Of a stretch of DNA of 64,000 nucleotides, positions 1 to 11,866 are shown in pieces. Every line of letters begins with the position of its first letter. Within the stretch, counting starts at the first letter, position 1. Source of the stretch: Lycium barbarum (taxonomy: Eukaryota > Streptophyta > Magnoliopsida > Solanales > Solanaceae). The notes under the pieces are model-generated. The model had not been told where the DNA came from. It saw nothing but the letters and a program-made list of their open reading frames with translations, and ran no database searches. The DNA lies in the NCBI RefSeq assembly GCF_019175385.1, contig NC_083341.1, positions 65,815,800 to 65,879,799 on the forward strand. The letters run 5' to 3'. Both the position numbers and the translations under genes were made by a program.

Positions 1-180
1 CGGTCCTAGGAGTTTGTCTACGAGCCGTGTCCAGTAGAGTCTTGTTTATGGGTGTGTAGCGCGCCACACTTATAAACAAGAGGCTACAGGGCATTTAGGA
101 AATATGACCTTCTTTGTACTCAAGATCGTGCGATAGAGCTATGCTACTAGGTTTCCATATTCTTTTCCTAATCCTGAGTT

Positions 181-1599
181 ATGGTTTCAGTAATGCCGCC
201 GAAGAAGAAAGCTAGGGCGGCCCAGAAGGGCGAGACGGCGGCTGGAAGGAGAGTTGAACAGGAGCTAGAAGAAGGAGAATCCCATAATGAAGCTCCCCCT
301 CAGACTCCTCCTGCTTCCCCTATATCAGCAGAGCAGGAAAGAGTTCCAGCTCCAGCCCCCGCACCTCCAGTTCCACCGCCAGCAGCTCCGGGCCAGCAGA
401 TGGCAGAGGCCATCCAGTTATTGACCCAGTTAGTCGCCGCACAGGCTCAGCGACAAGATGTAGACCTGGGAGATAGGGCGGTAAGCGCAAGGGCCCGTGA
501 CTTTATTACCCTGAAGCCGCCAGAGTTTTATGGATCAAAGCCAGAGGAGGACCCGCAGAACTTTATAGATGAGATGCTGAGGACTCTGAGGATTATACAT
601 GCTTCAGATACGGAGTCCGTAGAGTTGGCTTCATACAGGCTGCGGGATGTGGCAGTTCTGTGGTACAGTAGCTGGATATCATCGAGGGGAGCAAATGCAC
701 CCCCTCCGGTTTGGCAGGAGTTCACTGAGGCGTTCCTGCGACATTTCCTACCGCCAGAGGTTCGACGGGCTCGAGCCGATATGTTCTTGAACCTGAGACA
801 GGGAAATATGAGCGTTCGAGAATACAGCCTCCGTTTTAATTCGTTAGCCAGGTATGCCCCAGCCATGATAGCGGATAGGGGAGATCATGTACACCGATTT
901 GTGAGTGGGCTAGGGCCACATTTGGTTAAGGAATGTTTGACAGCTTCACTCCAGGACGGGATGACTATTACTCGAATCCAGGCCTACGCCCAAAATCTGG
1001 AGGAACAATATCAGTCACGGCGAGAGGAGCGTTACCCAGATAGGGGTTCCAGAAAAAGGGGCAGGTTTTCCAGGACTAAAAGCGAGTACAGAGGGGGACA
1101 GGCACAAGAGCAATTCAGGCATTCAGAACAACCGGCGGCCAGTGCACCGCCTCGATTTACGGATAGGGGATTTGACCGTTCTACTTATTCGGGAGCAGGT
1201 CAGGACACTAGAGCTTCGGGGTCCCAGTATAGAGCTGAATCCAGCAGGATGATGCCACCCCCGCCACGGTGTACCCGGTGTGGCAGGCCACACTCGGGAC
1301 AGTGTTACCGGGATACAGGTGCGTGCTATGCTTGCGGACAGACTGACCATTTGATGCGAGATTGTCCGCTAAGGAATGAGAGAAGCAGAGCTCAGCCCGC
1401 CGGGTCAGCAGTGAGTTCCTCACCGTCCGTGCGCCCTCCAGGACAGGTCTCCCAGGCTCCAGCAGGCCGTGGCCGAGGCAGAGGAGGGACACCCAGTTCA
1501 TCCGGCCCTCCACACCGTATATATGCATTGACAGGACGACAGGATCCTGGACCTTCCACCGATGCGGCCGCAGGTACACTTCCGGCATCTTTTCTATAA
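181..1599 (+). CDS. Gag polyprotein of a Tekay-like Ty3/gypsy element
   Basis: This 472-residue ORF encodes a structural Gag, which would form the cytoplasmic virus-like particle and bind element RNA. The N-terminus is basic and Pro-rich (residues 1-75). The retrotransposon gag core is about residues 105-290 (PPEFYGSKPEEDPQNFIDEM, then LWYSSW and FVSGLGPH). An Arg/Ser/Gly-rich linker follows, then two zinc-knuckle motifs: a partial CTRCGRPHSGQC (about 364) and a canonical CX2CX4HX4C, CYACGQTDHLMRDC (about 382). The first ATG with an unbroken frame was chosen; a second ATG lies four codons later. In related elements the frame runs on into protease. Here it shifts and stops just where the protease linker would begin (AAAGTLPASFL), so pol is gone. 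The gag itself has no internal stop, which fits recent or ongoing selection, or simply young age. Confidence 0.85.
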   Translation: MVSVMPPKKKARAAQKGETAAGRRVEQELEEGESHNEAPPQTPPASPISAEQERVPAPAPAPPVPPPAAPGQQMAEAIQLLTQLVAAQAQRQDVDLGDRAVSARARDFITLKPPEFYGSKPEEDPQNFIDEMLRTLRIIHASDTESVELASYRLRDVAVLWYSSWISSRGANAPPPVWQEFTEAFLRHFLPPEVRRARADMFLNLRQGNMSVREYSLRFNSLARYAPAMIADRGDHVHRFVSGLGPHLVKECLTASLQDGMTITRIQAYAQNLEEQYQSRREERYPDRGSRKRGRFSRTKSEYRGGQAQEQFRHSEQPAASAPPRFTDRGFDRSTYSGAGQDTRASGSQYRAESSRMMPPPPRCTRCGRPHSGQCYRDTGACYACGQTDHLMRDCPLRNERSRAQPAGSAVSSSPSVRPPGQVSQAPAGRGRGRGGTPSSSGPPHRIYALTGRQDPGPSTDAAAGTLPASFL

Positions 1600-1610
1600 T
1601 ATATGGATGT

Positions 1611-2276
1611 TAAATTGAATTGGATTTTACCTTATCTTGCACCGTCCCTTGTATTATGGAACATATAAAGAATTCGGGAAAATTCAGGACAAGAGTAACC
1701 ATACACACGAATACGAAGTGAATATTAGTGACCACGAAGGCTAAATAGTCATTAAAAGAGAAAGATGCGTTACGAGGGCGTTTTGAACATTGCCGAGACC
1801 CCAACTTGCCCATATTATGTGATATAGGTAGTACGTGGAAGCGGAGGTAAAAATACTAACACCGAGACACTGAAATGCATTAAAGTTTCAAGGTTAAGCG
1901 TGCTCAGGTGGGAGTAATTTCATGATGGGTGACCCCCTGGGAAATATGCTGAAATTTTCACAAATGTGGGAACAAGAGACGAATGTGAAGCTAGGTAGTC
2001 CAATGTAAATTAGAGTGTTTGGAGTGGTTACAAACCCTATAAAAGTCATGTAGACTGAGACGGACAAGACTAACGGAAGAGGAGAAAGCGTGACAAAAAG
2101 GGGACTTATTAACGTGGGGCCAACGTTCGGAGCTTACTCAATGGACTTACGACATAAAAGCGACCTAAGCGACATCTGAGATGTCTACGAAGGAGACCTC
2201 CCCCGAAGTATTATGATACACTATGAGGCCAGTTTAACATTCGAGGACGAATGTTCTAAAGGGGGGGGGGGGAGAA
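1611..2276 (+). other. Non-coding spacer between gag and 3' LTR, with polypurine tract
   Basis: About 660 bp with no ORF over 60 codons on the plus strand and no similarity to protease, RT or integrase that I can see. It replaces the whole pol region. It ends in the tail block shared with Tekay elements and a polypurine tract with a run of 12 G (2261-2272) directly before the LTR. Confidence 0.6.
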
Positions 2277-4504
2277 TGTTATATCCCGTATTTTTTAACG
2301 TCAGATTAATTGCTGAGGTGGGACCCACACATCGAGTTTTTTTTGGGACATCTGAAAATTCATATGAATCACATATGAGAAGTTAAACACAACTCAAGAA
2401 GGACCCTTGGGCCAAATCAAAGTGGAAGTCCTCCAAACGAATATTTTTAAGAAAACGTTTTCGGGTGATCTGACTTCAAGGGGCAAAAACGGTATTATAA
2501 GTTTGGAATTTGGAAAAGTACCAAGCCATAGAGGTTGTAGATAATTGAATTAGCTTTCCAACCATAGGTCGTGGGTCCCCAGGTGACGTCGGTACAAGGA
2601 GATATGGACGTTTTAAGGTCGAAAGGTCAGTGGGCTAGGCCCAACTCGGGACCAAACCGAGTTGGCCCAAACAAAATCAAAAAAAATAAGTGGGCTAAGG
2701 TTTGGGCCTTGTTTGGCCGTCCATTTGGTGTGGGATTAAGCCCACATCAAGGTTAATGAGTAAATAAAGAGATGACCAAGTCATCTTTTTCATCAAACTC
2801 TTTAGAATTTTCAAGAAAGTAAGAACAAGAAAAGGAGGAGAAAAACATGAAGGCCATTTCGGCCAAGATCAAAAACCAACAAGAAAATTGATAAAAATTC
2901 TTCAAAAATCATTTTCTACCAAGTAAAGGGTGATTAACAAGGTGGAGTTGTTGTTGGAGCAAGAAAGATTCAAAATCATACAAGTTGTCAAGTTGTAGTC
3001 AAGTGAGAAGTTGAAGGAGAAAGGTGAGTTTTGATCTTGTTTTATGTGTTATATTTGGTTTATATGTGTTGTAGTATGCTAAAATGGATGAAATTCATGA
3101 AGGAGAGAAATATAGTACATGGCCGTGTGTATGTATATATGTGTAGGAGTCATGCTTCAATTATTTTAATTAGTGTTTGGTTGTTATTGTTGTGAATGAT
3201 ATGTGGAAAATGGAAGTAGAATGAATTTTGAGAAGTTGTAGTGTGTATGTTGGTGTTGGCCGTGTGGTTATGGTGAAAAAATGGAAGAGAATGAGTCAAT
3301 TTTATTTAGTATGATGTTGTTGGAATATAGATTATGAGGTTGTTATTGTTTTCATTAAAGTTAGAAAGTTTTTGGAAGAAGTAGTAAGTTGATTGAATAT
3401 GGAAGTTGTTAGTATTGTTGTTGTTGGAATTGTGGTTGATATTTTGGCCGGGTTTGAATTCCCGGGATTGTTGTTGATTGAAATTAGCCAAGTTGAACTT
3501 GGTGGGATGGAGTATTTATAGGGGAAGTGCTGCCGAAATTTCGGTAGCCAAATGTTTCCTTAAGATTCTAACTCTAAGTACCCTAATAAGAGTTTTGGTA
3601 AACATGACCAATTTGCAGATTTTGACGAGATTGCGACGTGAATTTAGAATAGCAAAAGGAGCGGAAAGAGGTATGTAAGGCTTCACCCTCCCTTCTATGG
3701 CATGTCTTAGCTGTAATAAGTCGGGTACGAGCCTCGGGGACAACCCTAGTCCCCGGAATCCGCACCTAAAGTTTTCCACTTTTTGTTCAATAGAATTGAA
3801 CTAGAAAGTGTGCAAACGATGGAAAGACCTCTTAAACCCTTAGAACTTGCACGAGTGGGACCCGATTACCCTAGAACCCTCACAGGTAATGACATGACAC
3901 GTAATATATGTAAATAACATACGCCACCCCATCCGGCCCGAGGTGGGCCCGCTACTCTCGGATTTTTCCTTACAGTGTTGCTTGACTTATTAGAAGTGAA
4001 TCCAAAGGGAACTTTTTATCCCGATTTCGTTACCAAATGATAAGTACTTTGACTCCACCAACGAGGACCCTTTCATGACGGTAATGATAACAATGACGTT
4101 AGATAAGAGGATATGCCTATGATACGTGCTACCGGAACGACTCTATGACCAAGATAACTAAGCTAAGTATCTTATGTAAATATGAAAATGATAAATTAAT
4201 TTTTGAATCTTATTTATATTTCCTAGCTATGACTTTATTTTTTAAGGATTTCAAAGTCTATGAACTGTCATCTATGATGCCCACAATTTCATTCTACGTT
4301 TACTTTAATACTATTCTCCATTGACCATCTCACCTCAAAATATTCGTCCCTTCGAGGTGAGACAAGAGCGATCACGAGTATTCCATAATGTAATCGGAGG
4401 TCACCGTCCTTACGCCGCTCCGATGGCTATATGATTTTTCCTTGGGCTCCCTTGTGTGTTTATAGGATATATACATATATAAAACATGTCTATGTATATA
4501 AGAC

Positions 4505-4506
<2 letters not shown>

Positions 4507-4558
<52 letters not shown>
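4507..4558. repeat. (TA)n microsatellite inside the LTR
   Basis: An uninterrupted AT dinucleotide run of about 50 bp, flanked by imperfect ATGTATATAAG repeats on both sides (4465-4620). It is likely slippage within LTR sequence. Confidence 0.9.
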
Positions 4559-4560
<2 letters not shown>

Positions 4561-4774
4561 CATGTATATGTATATAAGATATGTATAAGTATATAAAAGA
4601 TATATATGTATATAAGATAAGTAAAGGGAAGAGAAACATGGGGGAATGGGAAGGGAAACATGTTTCATTGCTACCTGATCAGCTGGCTTATCATCCCGGA
4701 CGCGGGGTGCCCAGACGCGGGATATATGGGTGAGCCGGTGTATATCGGCGCTATGTGGGTGAGCCGGCATTGAT

Positions 4775-5125
4775 CGGCGCTATGATATGACCTACCATGT
4801 CATGACTAGACATGCTATGATAAGATATGCTATGGTAAGCTATACTATGACATGATATGCTATGATCTGCTACGACAGGACATGATATGACAAGCTATGA
4901 TATGCTATGATACGCTATGATATGCTATGTTATGGTAAGACATGCTATGACGCGCTATCCTATGACACGACATGCTATAACATGCCATGCTACGATATGA
5001 GGTACTACGTTATGATATACTATAGCCTGACACTCTATGACACGATATACTATGACGTGATATACTACGACAAGACAAGATAAGATATAATACGATATGA
5101 TACGAGATGATAATATATGACATGA
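4775..5125. repeat. Degenerate short tandem repeat (CTATGATATG-like)
   Basis: About 350 bp built from variants of a roughly 10-bp unit (GCTATGATAT, ACATGCTATG and similar). It lies between the (TA)n run and the conserved stem-loop block of the LTR. The related LTR downstream has a less regular version near 6120-6500. Confidence 0.7.
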
Positions 5126-5681
5126 GATACGTTCTATCTTCTATATTCTGTGACTCTATGACATTATTAATTATACATTATGTTACTGCTAGTGTTATCT
5201 TTCATGCCTTACATACTCGGTACACTATTCGTACTGACGTCCCTTCTTGTGGACGCTGCGTTACATGCCGCGCAGGTCAGCAGATAGGCGGATTTGATCC
5301 TTAGGAGCCTTACCAGCAGTGTTGACAGCGCTCCAGTTGTTCCGGAGCCTCACTTCTGCGGTACTATTTTGTGTATGTATATTCGGGCACGGCAGCACCC
5401 GGCCCTTTCTATGTATAAGTGTACTACGTCTAGAGGCTCGTAGACAGTTATGTACAGTCAGTTAAGTACAGTTAGATATATGGTGTTTTGGCATGCTAAT
5501 GTTGATGTATAATTGATAACGAAGTTTATTAGTCTATGTTCAGAATGACGCCGCTAATGTTAATGTTCAAAAAAAAATGGCTCTGTTTACATGGCTTGCT
5601 AAGAGGTAAAGGTAAAACGATAGACAAGGGGTGCTCGGTACAAGTATCGGGTACTCGTCACGGCCCAGACGGGTCGTGACA

Positions 5682-7110
5682 TAAACACTTTAGACGAATG
5701 GACGAAGATGGGTGTTATGACCATGAATGTGGGTAAATTAGAGGCAAATTGAGGAATCTAGATAATGTGGATAATGTGAATGACTAATGGCCATTGTTAT
5801 GATATTAATGAAGGTATAAACGCTAGCATTGGAAGGAAACGTGCAAGTGTAGAATAGTCCGACGAAAAGGTATGTAAGGCTAACCCTTCTTTCATAAGGC
5901 ATGGTTCTTGGCCAAACTCTTACTTCCTCTATATGAGTATGTTGTCTTCACATGGTTGACATTCCGAGCTCATAAGCTCACGACCCTTGATATGTACTAT
6001 GATTATACTATGTTCCTCGTATGACGAGTAAGTCTATAATGTAGATGTAACGATAATGATGAGGATAGTAATGATGATGAGAGTAAAATGAGACTAGAGA
6101 TGCTTACGAGCTAGGATATATGTATATGTATGCCTATGAAGGGCTATGATAAGACCCCGAGCTTATGATGCCGGGTAAGACTACATGTATATGACTATGT
6201 ATAAAGTATGTATACGATTACGAAACGCGCGCACACCTCTACAGATGGTACGGATAACCCTGATGCCTTGGTAGGGCCAGGTATGCATGATCTTGAGCCT
6301 TGGTTGGCCAAGTATATATATAAAACACCGATCCTATAAGGTCGGGTATGCTATGTAAATTCTATGTATATGAAATGGCTATGTATATAATATGAATATG
6401 AATGTGATAAGACTATGTATAAGAATACGAATAAGGACATGTATACGAATATGAGCACAAGTATGGTACGAGTATTATTACGGGATACGAACGACGATGT
6501 ATGCAAGTAAGCGACATGATGATGATGATATTACTGTCTCCCATCCTATGCTATCTTCATATGATATCTATTATGCTTCTATATTGATGTTGATCATGCT
6601 TTACATACTCAGTACATTCTTCGTACTGACGTCCTTTTGTTTGTGGACGCTGCGTCATGCCCGCAGGTGCACAGGGAGACAGATTTGATCCTTAGCTGCC
6701 TATTCGGAGATTACATAGAGAGCTTCATTTCCTTCGGAGCCATATCTTTTGGGTACTCATTCTTTTGTGTATATAATTATGGGCATAGCGGGGTCCTGTC
6801 CCGCTAATGTGATATGTTATACTCTTAGAGGCTCGTAGACATGTGTGTGTGTGGGTAGATGTGTTTGTCCTTGTCGGCCTATGTTTTGTATATCATTTTG
6901 TCGGCCACGTTGGCCCATGTATATTGATGTGGCATAAATGCCTATGATGATATAAATGTGCGGTTGTCCATATGGGACTAGTTGATGAATGAATGGAAAT
7001 GCATGTATAATTATGTGGCTCACCTAGATGTAAGTATAAAAGTAAGCTAAGAGGGTGCTCGGGTGGGTTAGCACCGGGTGCTCGTCGTGGCCCCGAGTCG
7101 GGTCGTGACA
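5682..7110 (+). mobile_element. 3' part of an older Tekay-like LTR, split by the gag-only element
   Basis: The sequence enters in the middle of an LTR: it has the GGTATGTAAGG block (5871), the paired stem-loops (6610-6649) and the terminal GGGTCGTGACA at 7110, but no TGTTAC start. The simplest reading is that the gag-only element (ending 5681) inserted into this LTR, whose 5' part is upstream of the window. Confidence 0.7.
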
Positions 7111-7242
7111 CAGGTTCTCTATCTCATACACATTTAATCACAACTTCCTTTTAATGCGAGTATGTTTCCCTCCTTAAGTCCTTGGCTCTCTTATACCAGT
7201 GACTAATTGAGACTTAAACTAACCTCCATTCTACTTCGGCTC

Positions 7243-8300
7243 CTTATCGTTGTCCTTGCACCATCCTGTTGGCCATATTATCACGGCAGTTGTTTATATG
7301 GTTCTATGTTATACACTCTTACAATTGATGTAACCGGCGACTTGAAATTTCATGACTTACGAGGTACTTCCTAATCTCAGGCAGTACTTCTGTTTTGCTA
7401 TCCATAGGCACACTATATTCCTTTCCTTTGAAGATCATTGAACTTCCTATAATTTTTTCTCTTTTGAAAACTTTCATCTCTTCTCGTGCTAAAATTTCCT
7501 TTTAGCAATTCCGACTATCTCTTATACTAATCCCTAGTCAGCTTGCAGGCCCTTCCTACTCCTCCTGCTACCTATTGGGGTACGTTACTGCATATTTAAT
7601 TGTAACCAAAAATTTTCTGGTGCAAGCGATTCGAATCATAGCCCGGAAACACAATGTATCGCATTGACGAAACTTATTCTTTTTGATTCGCTAGACCTTC
7701 ACCCTCTTGTCACACTACCTTTTCCAAATTTTCCCCATGATATACTTCCATTTAGTCCATTCTCACTTTTCTTTAGCACATTCTTGACATATTGGTTCAT
7801 TTTGAATTTTGGCTCCTTCAATCCAGTATATTTTCCTCTTTTGAGCTTGGGAATGTTGTAGTTCATCTTAGAACTGAATTTTTTCTTCTCCTATTTTAAA
7901 GGATGTTCTCATCTACCAATAACATTCGAGTATTAACCATTTTTTGGTAGTCATCTAGTCGACCCTAACGGTTCTTCAACTCCTCTACTTCATATAATGC
8001 CGGAGTTCCTTTCATCGCATGGTTTAACTCATTCCCTTTTTGCTATCAGAGTTCTTATATCAAGTAAAAATGTTTATACATACCGGATACAATTTAAACG
8101 CTTTCTTTATTGGTCACTTCTTTCTTTCATGACTAACAGTCCCCTAGGCTAACGAATCAATGGTGACATCGAAATTTGTTAGGCTTCTTACAAAGTGTCT
8201 GACTATACAATGCTCCTTCAACCATAGATATTCCTCCCTAGATACTTTTTCACTAATATTCTTGAGATTCTTCTTGCTCTTCTTCTCCTGACATCCTAAT
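7243..8300. repeat. Copy A of a roughly 1-kb direct duplication
   Basis: From about 7243 (GTTGTCCTTGCACC) to about 8236 this sequence matches 10885-11863 at high identity, in the same order and orientation. The last 64 bp (8237-8300) are not in copy B. Small open frames at matching places (7664 and 11304) are conserved only because the DNA is duplicated; I see no protein family. There are no TG/CA ends, so it does not look like an LTR pair. The stretch 7111-7242 holds nothing I recognise. Confidence 0.75.
8296..8300. repeat. Target-site duplication CTAAT (left)
   Basis: CTAAT directly precedes the solo LTR and is repeated exactly at 10880-10884 directly after it. Confidence 0.85.
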
Positions 8301-8819
8301 TGTTACACCTCGTAGTTTTGTACGTGAGATTTATTAGGCGTTAGTTGTTCAATTGTGGACACATAAATTATTGTCGAGGATATATGAGATTATATGTGGT
8401 TTTGAGGGTTTAAGCTCATGCAATAGGTCATGGAAGGATTGGAGAACAAGTGAATTAAGGAGGTCAAGTTTTTGGAACTTTGGAGAAAAGTTGGGCAAAT
8501 TTCATATGATAATTCTGGTCTAATTTTGGGAAAGAATATCTTTTAGAATATGAAGAGTTTTGAGGTAAAGTAAAAGCCTAAATTGAAGTCCAGGAAGTCT
8601 AGTTTCCAATGCAGCAAACTGTGCATCAATCCGACATCAGAATCGACCGTTATAAGCATTTTAAGACAGGCTGCCAGAGCCGAGATTAACTCTACGCGAA
8701 CGCGTCTGGAGGTGGCGCAAGCGCGCAGAGGAGCCAGGAGCTAACTCAGCGCGAACGCTCCCCAAGGTGGTGCGAACGCGTTGAGCAAATCCTAAGTCGG
8801 TGCAATCCGACTCTAGAAT

Positions 8820-8829
8820 GTTATAAAAG
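8820..8829 (+). promoter_or_regulatory. Putative TATA box of the solo LTR
   Basis: TTATAAAAGG lies after the GC-rich repeat segment and about 520 bp into the LTR, a plausible U3/R promoter position. It is assigned by motif only. Confidence 0.5.
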
Positions 8830-10722
8830 GGGGCATACCCCCTCATTTTTCATTCAAACACCCCTCTAAACTCCCCAAACTTTCTGGAATATTCCTCCAA
8901 CTTCCGTTCATAAAATTTAGCGCAAATTACGTGAAATCTCCGGATTTGGGTTTGAACATCATATAGTTGCGATTATAATATTGTATTGCGAGGAATCTTG
9001 GCTCGGATTCAAGGCAGATATTGAAGATATTGCAGTTCTAGCGAGAGCAAGGTATGAATCTTTCCCTATTGATATTGATTTAGGTTTATTACGGAGGTAA
9101 AGCTATTAAATGACCGTATAATGATATTTGTTAGTTGAGGAATTGGATAAACATCGTATGAGATGTTTTATGGAATATTTTGGTATGGATAATAATGTTG
9201 TTGGCATTGGAGTTGTTGTTGTTGTTGTATTGGTTATTGGTATTGCGATTTTGGGCTATGGATATAAACAGGGGAGATGCTGCCCAAATTTTGACAGATT
9301 CTAAAGGAGTTTAATTTAAAGACTTAAGATAGGCATATAACGATAAGTCTAACGATAGTATGAATTCTTTTGAATGTAGATTTACGAGCTCGAGAGAATA
9401 AGCATTAAGTATTAGGAGACCAAACGGGTATCTTAAGGCTAGTCCCTTTCTTTTTAAAGGCATGATTCTTTCTTACAACCCTATACGTGTTCTCCATAAC
9501 ATTTTTATTTCCAAAAGTTAGAAGTTCATGATTCCTAGAGCTTCTTATGATGTTAAAGACAAGGTGTTTTCTATGATGACCATCATGACAATGATGATTC
9601 CTTTCTTATGAACCCATACATGTTTCCATAATGTCCTTATTTCCAAAAGCTAGAGATTCATGATTCTTAGAGTCTTTATGATGCTAAGGATGAGTATGTT
9701 TGACGATGATAATGATAATGATGATCCTACTTCTAGAAATTCCAAAGCTTATGACTTTAATGCTATTATGAGATTCACTGAGTTTGTTCCATGATTTCCT
9801 TGATTTTACTTATTGTTGTTGACCTCACCTTATGATAAGTGTTCCTTCAAGGTGAGATATAACGATGATGATTGTTCCATAAGATAATCGGAGGTTACCG
9901 ACCTTACGTCACTCCGATAGAGTTGTAGCTTTTGATTGGTTTCTTATGCATGCTTATGTTTATGTATGACGGGCCTAGTTGGCCGGGCAAACACCACTTC
10001 GGTGGGCGGCTTATGGATATGATAATAACACCATGCCTATTTGTCCGAGCAGACACCACTAATAGGCGGCGTAAGATGGTTACCTCAGACGTGGGAGGCC
10101 CGGACGCGGGCTAATGATGATAACACCGTGCCTATATGGCCGGACAGTTTACTTGTATATATTTATGATGTTGTTGTTTTTAAAAATAAAGTTAGCATGC
10201 ATGGTATTTGTCTTACGAGGCAGTCAGATGTATAGGTTATCTCTTTATGTCTTGTTACGCTCCCTATCCCATAGCATGTTGTTTTCATGCCTTACTTACT
10301 CAGTACATTATTCGTACTGACGTCCTTTATTGTGGACGTTGCGTTCATGCCTGCAGGTTCAGGTAGTCAATCTGAAGATCCAGCTCAGTAGGTTTTCCCC
10401 TCAGCCTCAGTCAGTGCACTCCAGTTGATCCGGAGCTGCAGCCCCTTGGTATGCTATTTTATGTGCACATATGGGTATGACGGGGCATTGTCCTATCTTT
10501 ACGATAGTTTGTATTCCATAGAGGTCTGTAGACAGTGGTATGTAGTTGGGATGTTATGCAGCCTTGTCGGCTCTTTTTCTTTTTTGTTGTAGAGTATATG
10601 TAGCGTCCTAGTCGGATTGCACTACTATTCTTAGCACTTATGTTTATATGTATGCGTTGGCTGTGAGTTCTCGATGCAAAATTTATAGTGTTATTTTCCA
10701 GGAGACAGCATAGTTCAGTTGT

Positions 10723-10810
10723 AAGTTATTTATGGGCCACCAGGTTACTCAGTAAGATGCAAGTACAAGTTATTTATGGGCCACCAGGTTACTCAGTAAG
10801 ATGCAAGTAC
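10723..10810. repeat. Perfect 44-bp tandem duplication in the solo LTR
   Basis: Two head-to-tail identical copies (10723-10766 and 10767-10810), containing GGGCCACCAGGTTACTC. It is a recent local duplication near the 3' end of the LTR. Confidence 0.9.
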
Positions 10811-10879
10811 AAGTCTAAGGGGTGCTTTGGTCAGTAGTGGTCGGCCACTCGTCACGGCTCGTCGGTTTGGGTCGTGACA

Positions 10880-10884
10880 CTAAT
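10880..10884. repeat. Target-site duplication CTAAT (right)
   Basis: Exact copy of 8296-8300 immediately after the LTR terminus. Confidence 0.85.
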
Positions 10885-11866
10885 CTTCGTCGTCCTTGCA
10901 CCATTCTATTGGTCATTTCATCACGGCAGTTGTTTATATGGTTCTATGTTATACACTCTTACAATTGATATAACCGGAGACTTGGAATTTCACGACTTAC
11001 GAGGTACTTCCTAATCTCAGGCAGTACTGCTGTTTTGCTATCCATAGGCACACTATATTCCTTTCCTTTGAAGATCATTGAACTTCCTATAATTTTTCCT
11101 CTTTTTAAAGCTTTCATCTCTTCTCATGCTAAAATTTCTTTTTAGCAATTCCAACTATCTCTTATACTTATCCCTGGTCAGCTTGCAGGCCCTTCCTACT
11201 CCTCCTGCTACCTATTGGGGTACGTTACAACATATTTAGTTGTAACCAAAATTTCTCTGGTGCAAGCAATTCGAATCATAGCCCGGAAACACAATGTATC
11301 ACATTGACGAAACTTATTCTCTTTGATTCGCTAGACCTTCACCCTCTTATCACACTTCCTTTTCCATATTTTCCCCATGATATACCTGCATTTAGTCCAT
11401 TCTCACTTTTCTTTAGCACATTCTTGACATATCGGTTCATCTCGAATTTTGGCTCATTCAATCCAGTATATTTTCCTCTTTTGAGCTTGGGAATATTGTA
11501 GTTCATCTTAGAACTGAATTTGTTCTTCCCCCCTTTTAAAGGATGTTCTCATCTACCAGTAATATTCGAGTATTAACCCTTTTTTGGTAGTCATCGGGTC
11601 GACCCTAACAGTTCTTCAACTCTTCTACTTCATATAATGTCGAAGTTCCTTTCATCGCATGGTTTAACTCATTCCCTTTTTGCTATCAGAGTTCTTATAT
11701 CAAGTCAAAATGTTTATACATACCGGATACAATTTAAACGCTTTCTTTATTGGTCACTTCTTTCTTTCATGACTAATAGTCCCCTAGGCTAACGAATCAA
11801 TGGTGACATCGAAATTTGTTAGGCTTCTTACAAAGTGTTCGACTATACAACGCTCCTTCAACCATA
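10885..11866. repeat. Copy B of the roughly 1-kb direct duplication
   Basis: Matches 7243-8236 nearly base for base. Without the solo LTR the two copies would be adjacent (…CATCCTAAT then CTTCGTCG…), so a tandem duplication predates the LTR insertion. Similarity ends at ACCATA (about 11863). The stretch 11867-12195 beyond it is AT-rich with no recognisable gene. Confidence 0.75.

Larger units (their letters stand above)
1..5681 (+). mobile_element. Gag-only Tekay-like LTR retrotransposon (TR-GAG type), 5' end outside window
   Basis: The order is leader (1-180), one gag ORF (181-1599), a spacer of about 660 bp without pol (1611-2260), a G-rich polypurine tract (2258-2274) and a 3' LTR (2277-5681). 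No RT, RNase H or integrase motif is present in any frame. The spacer ends in the block ATTCGAGGACGAATGTTC, which also lies just before the LTR of the Tekay element on the other strand (58141-58165), so the relationship is clear. Gag-only elements of this layout are known in plants as TR-GAG; they would need pol supplied in trans. The 5' LTR and primer-binding site lie upstream of the window, so length and TSD cannot be checked. The DNA following the LTR (5682 on) is a related, older LTR. Confidence 0.75.
2277..5681 (+). repeat. 3' LTR of the gag-only element (about 3.4 kb)
   Basis: The LTR starts TGTTATATCCCG right after the polypurine tract and ends GGGTCGTGACA, the same terminus as the LTRs ending at 7110 and 10879. 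It carries a (TA)n run (about 4507-4558), a degenerate 10-bp-type repeat rich in CTATGATATG (about 4775-5125), the conserved GGTATGTAAGG block (3669) and the paired stem-loops at 5218-5255. The next bases, TAAAC, are the candidate TSD, but the 5' partner is outside the window. Confidence 0.8.
8301..10879 (+). mobile_element. Tekay-like solo LTR, 2,579 bp
   Basis: It starts TGTTACACCTCG, ends GGGTCGTGACA and is flanked by the perfect 5-bp TSD CTAAT. No interior or second LTR is present, so it is a solo LTR left by LTR-LTR recombination. A GC-rich upstream segment with repeated GCGAACGC-type words (8690-8785) precedes a TATA-like TTATAAAAGG (8820). The conserved GGTATCTTAAGG block is at 9429, the stem-loops are at 10301-10337, and a perfect 44-bp tandem duplication lies at 10723-10810. 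Confidence 0.92.

Noticed and set aside
4372..4770. 132-codon minus-strand frame across the (TA)n run
   Set aside because: It encodes an Ile/Tyr repeat from the microsatellite; not a gene.
7664..7861. Hydrophobic 65-codon frame conserved at 11304
   Set aside because: Conserved only because the DNA is a recent direct duplication; no start context or family.
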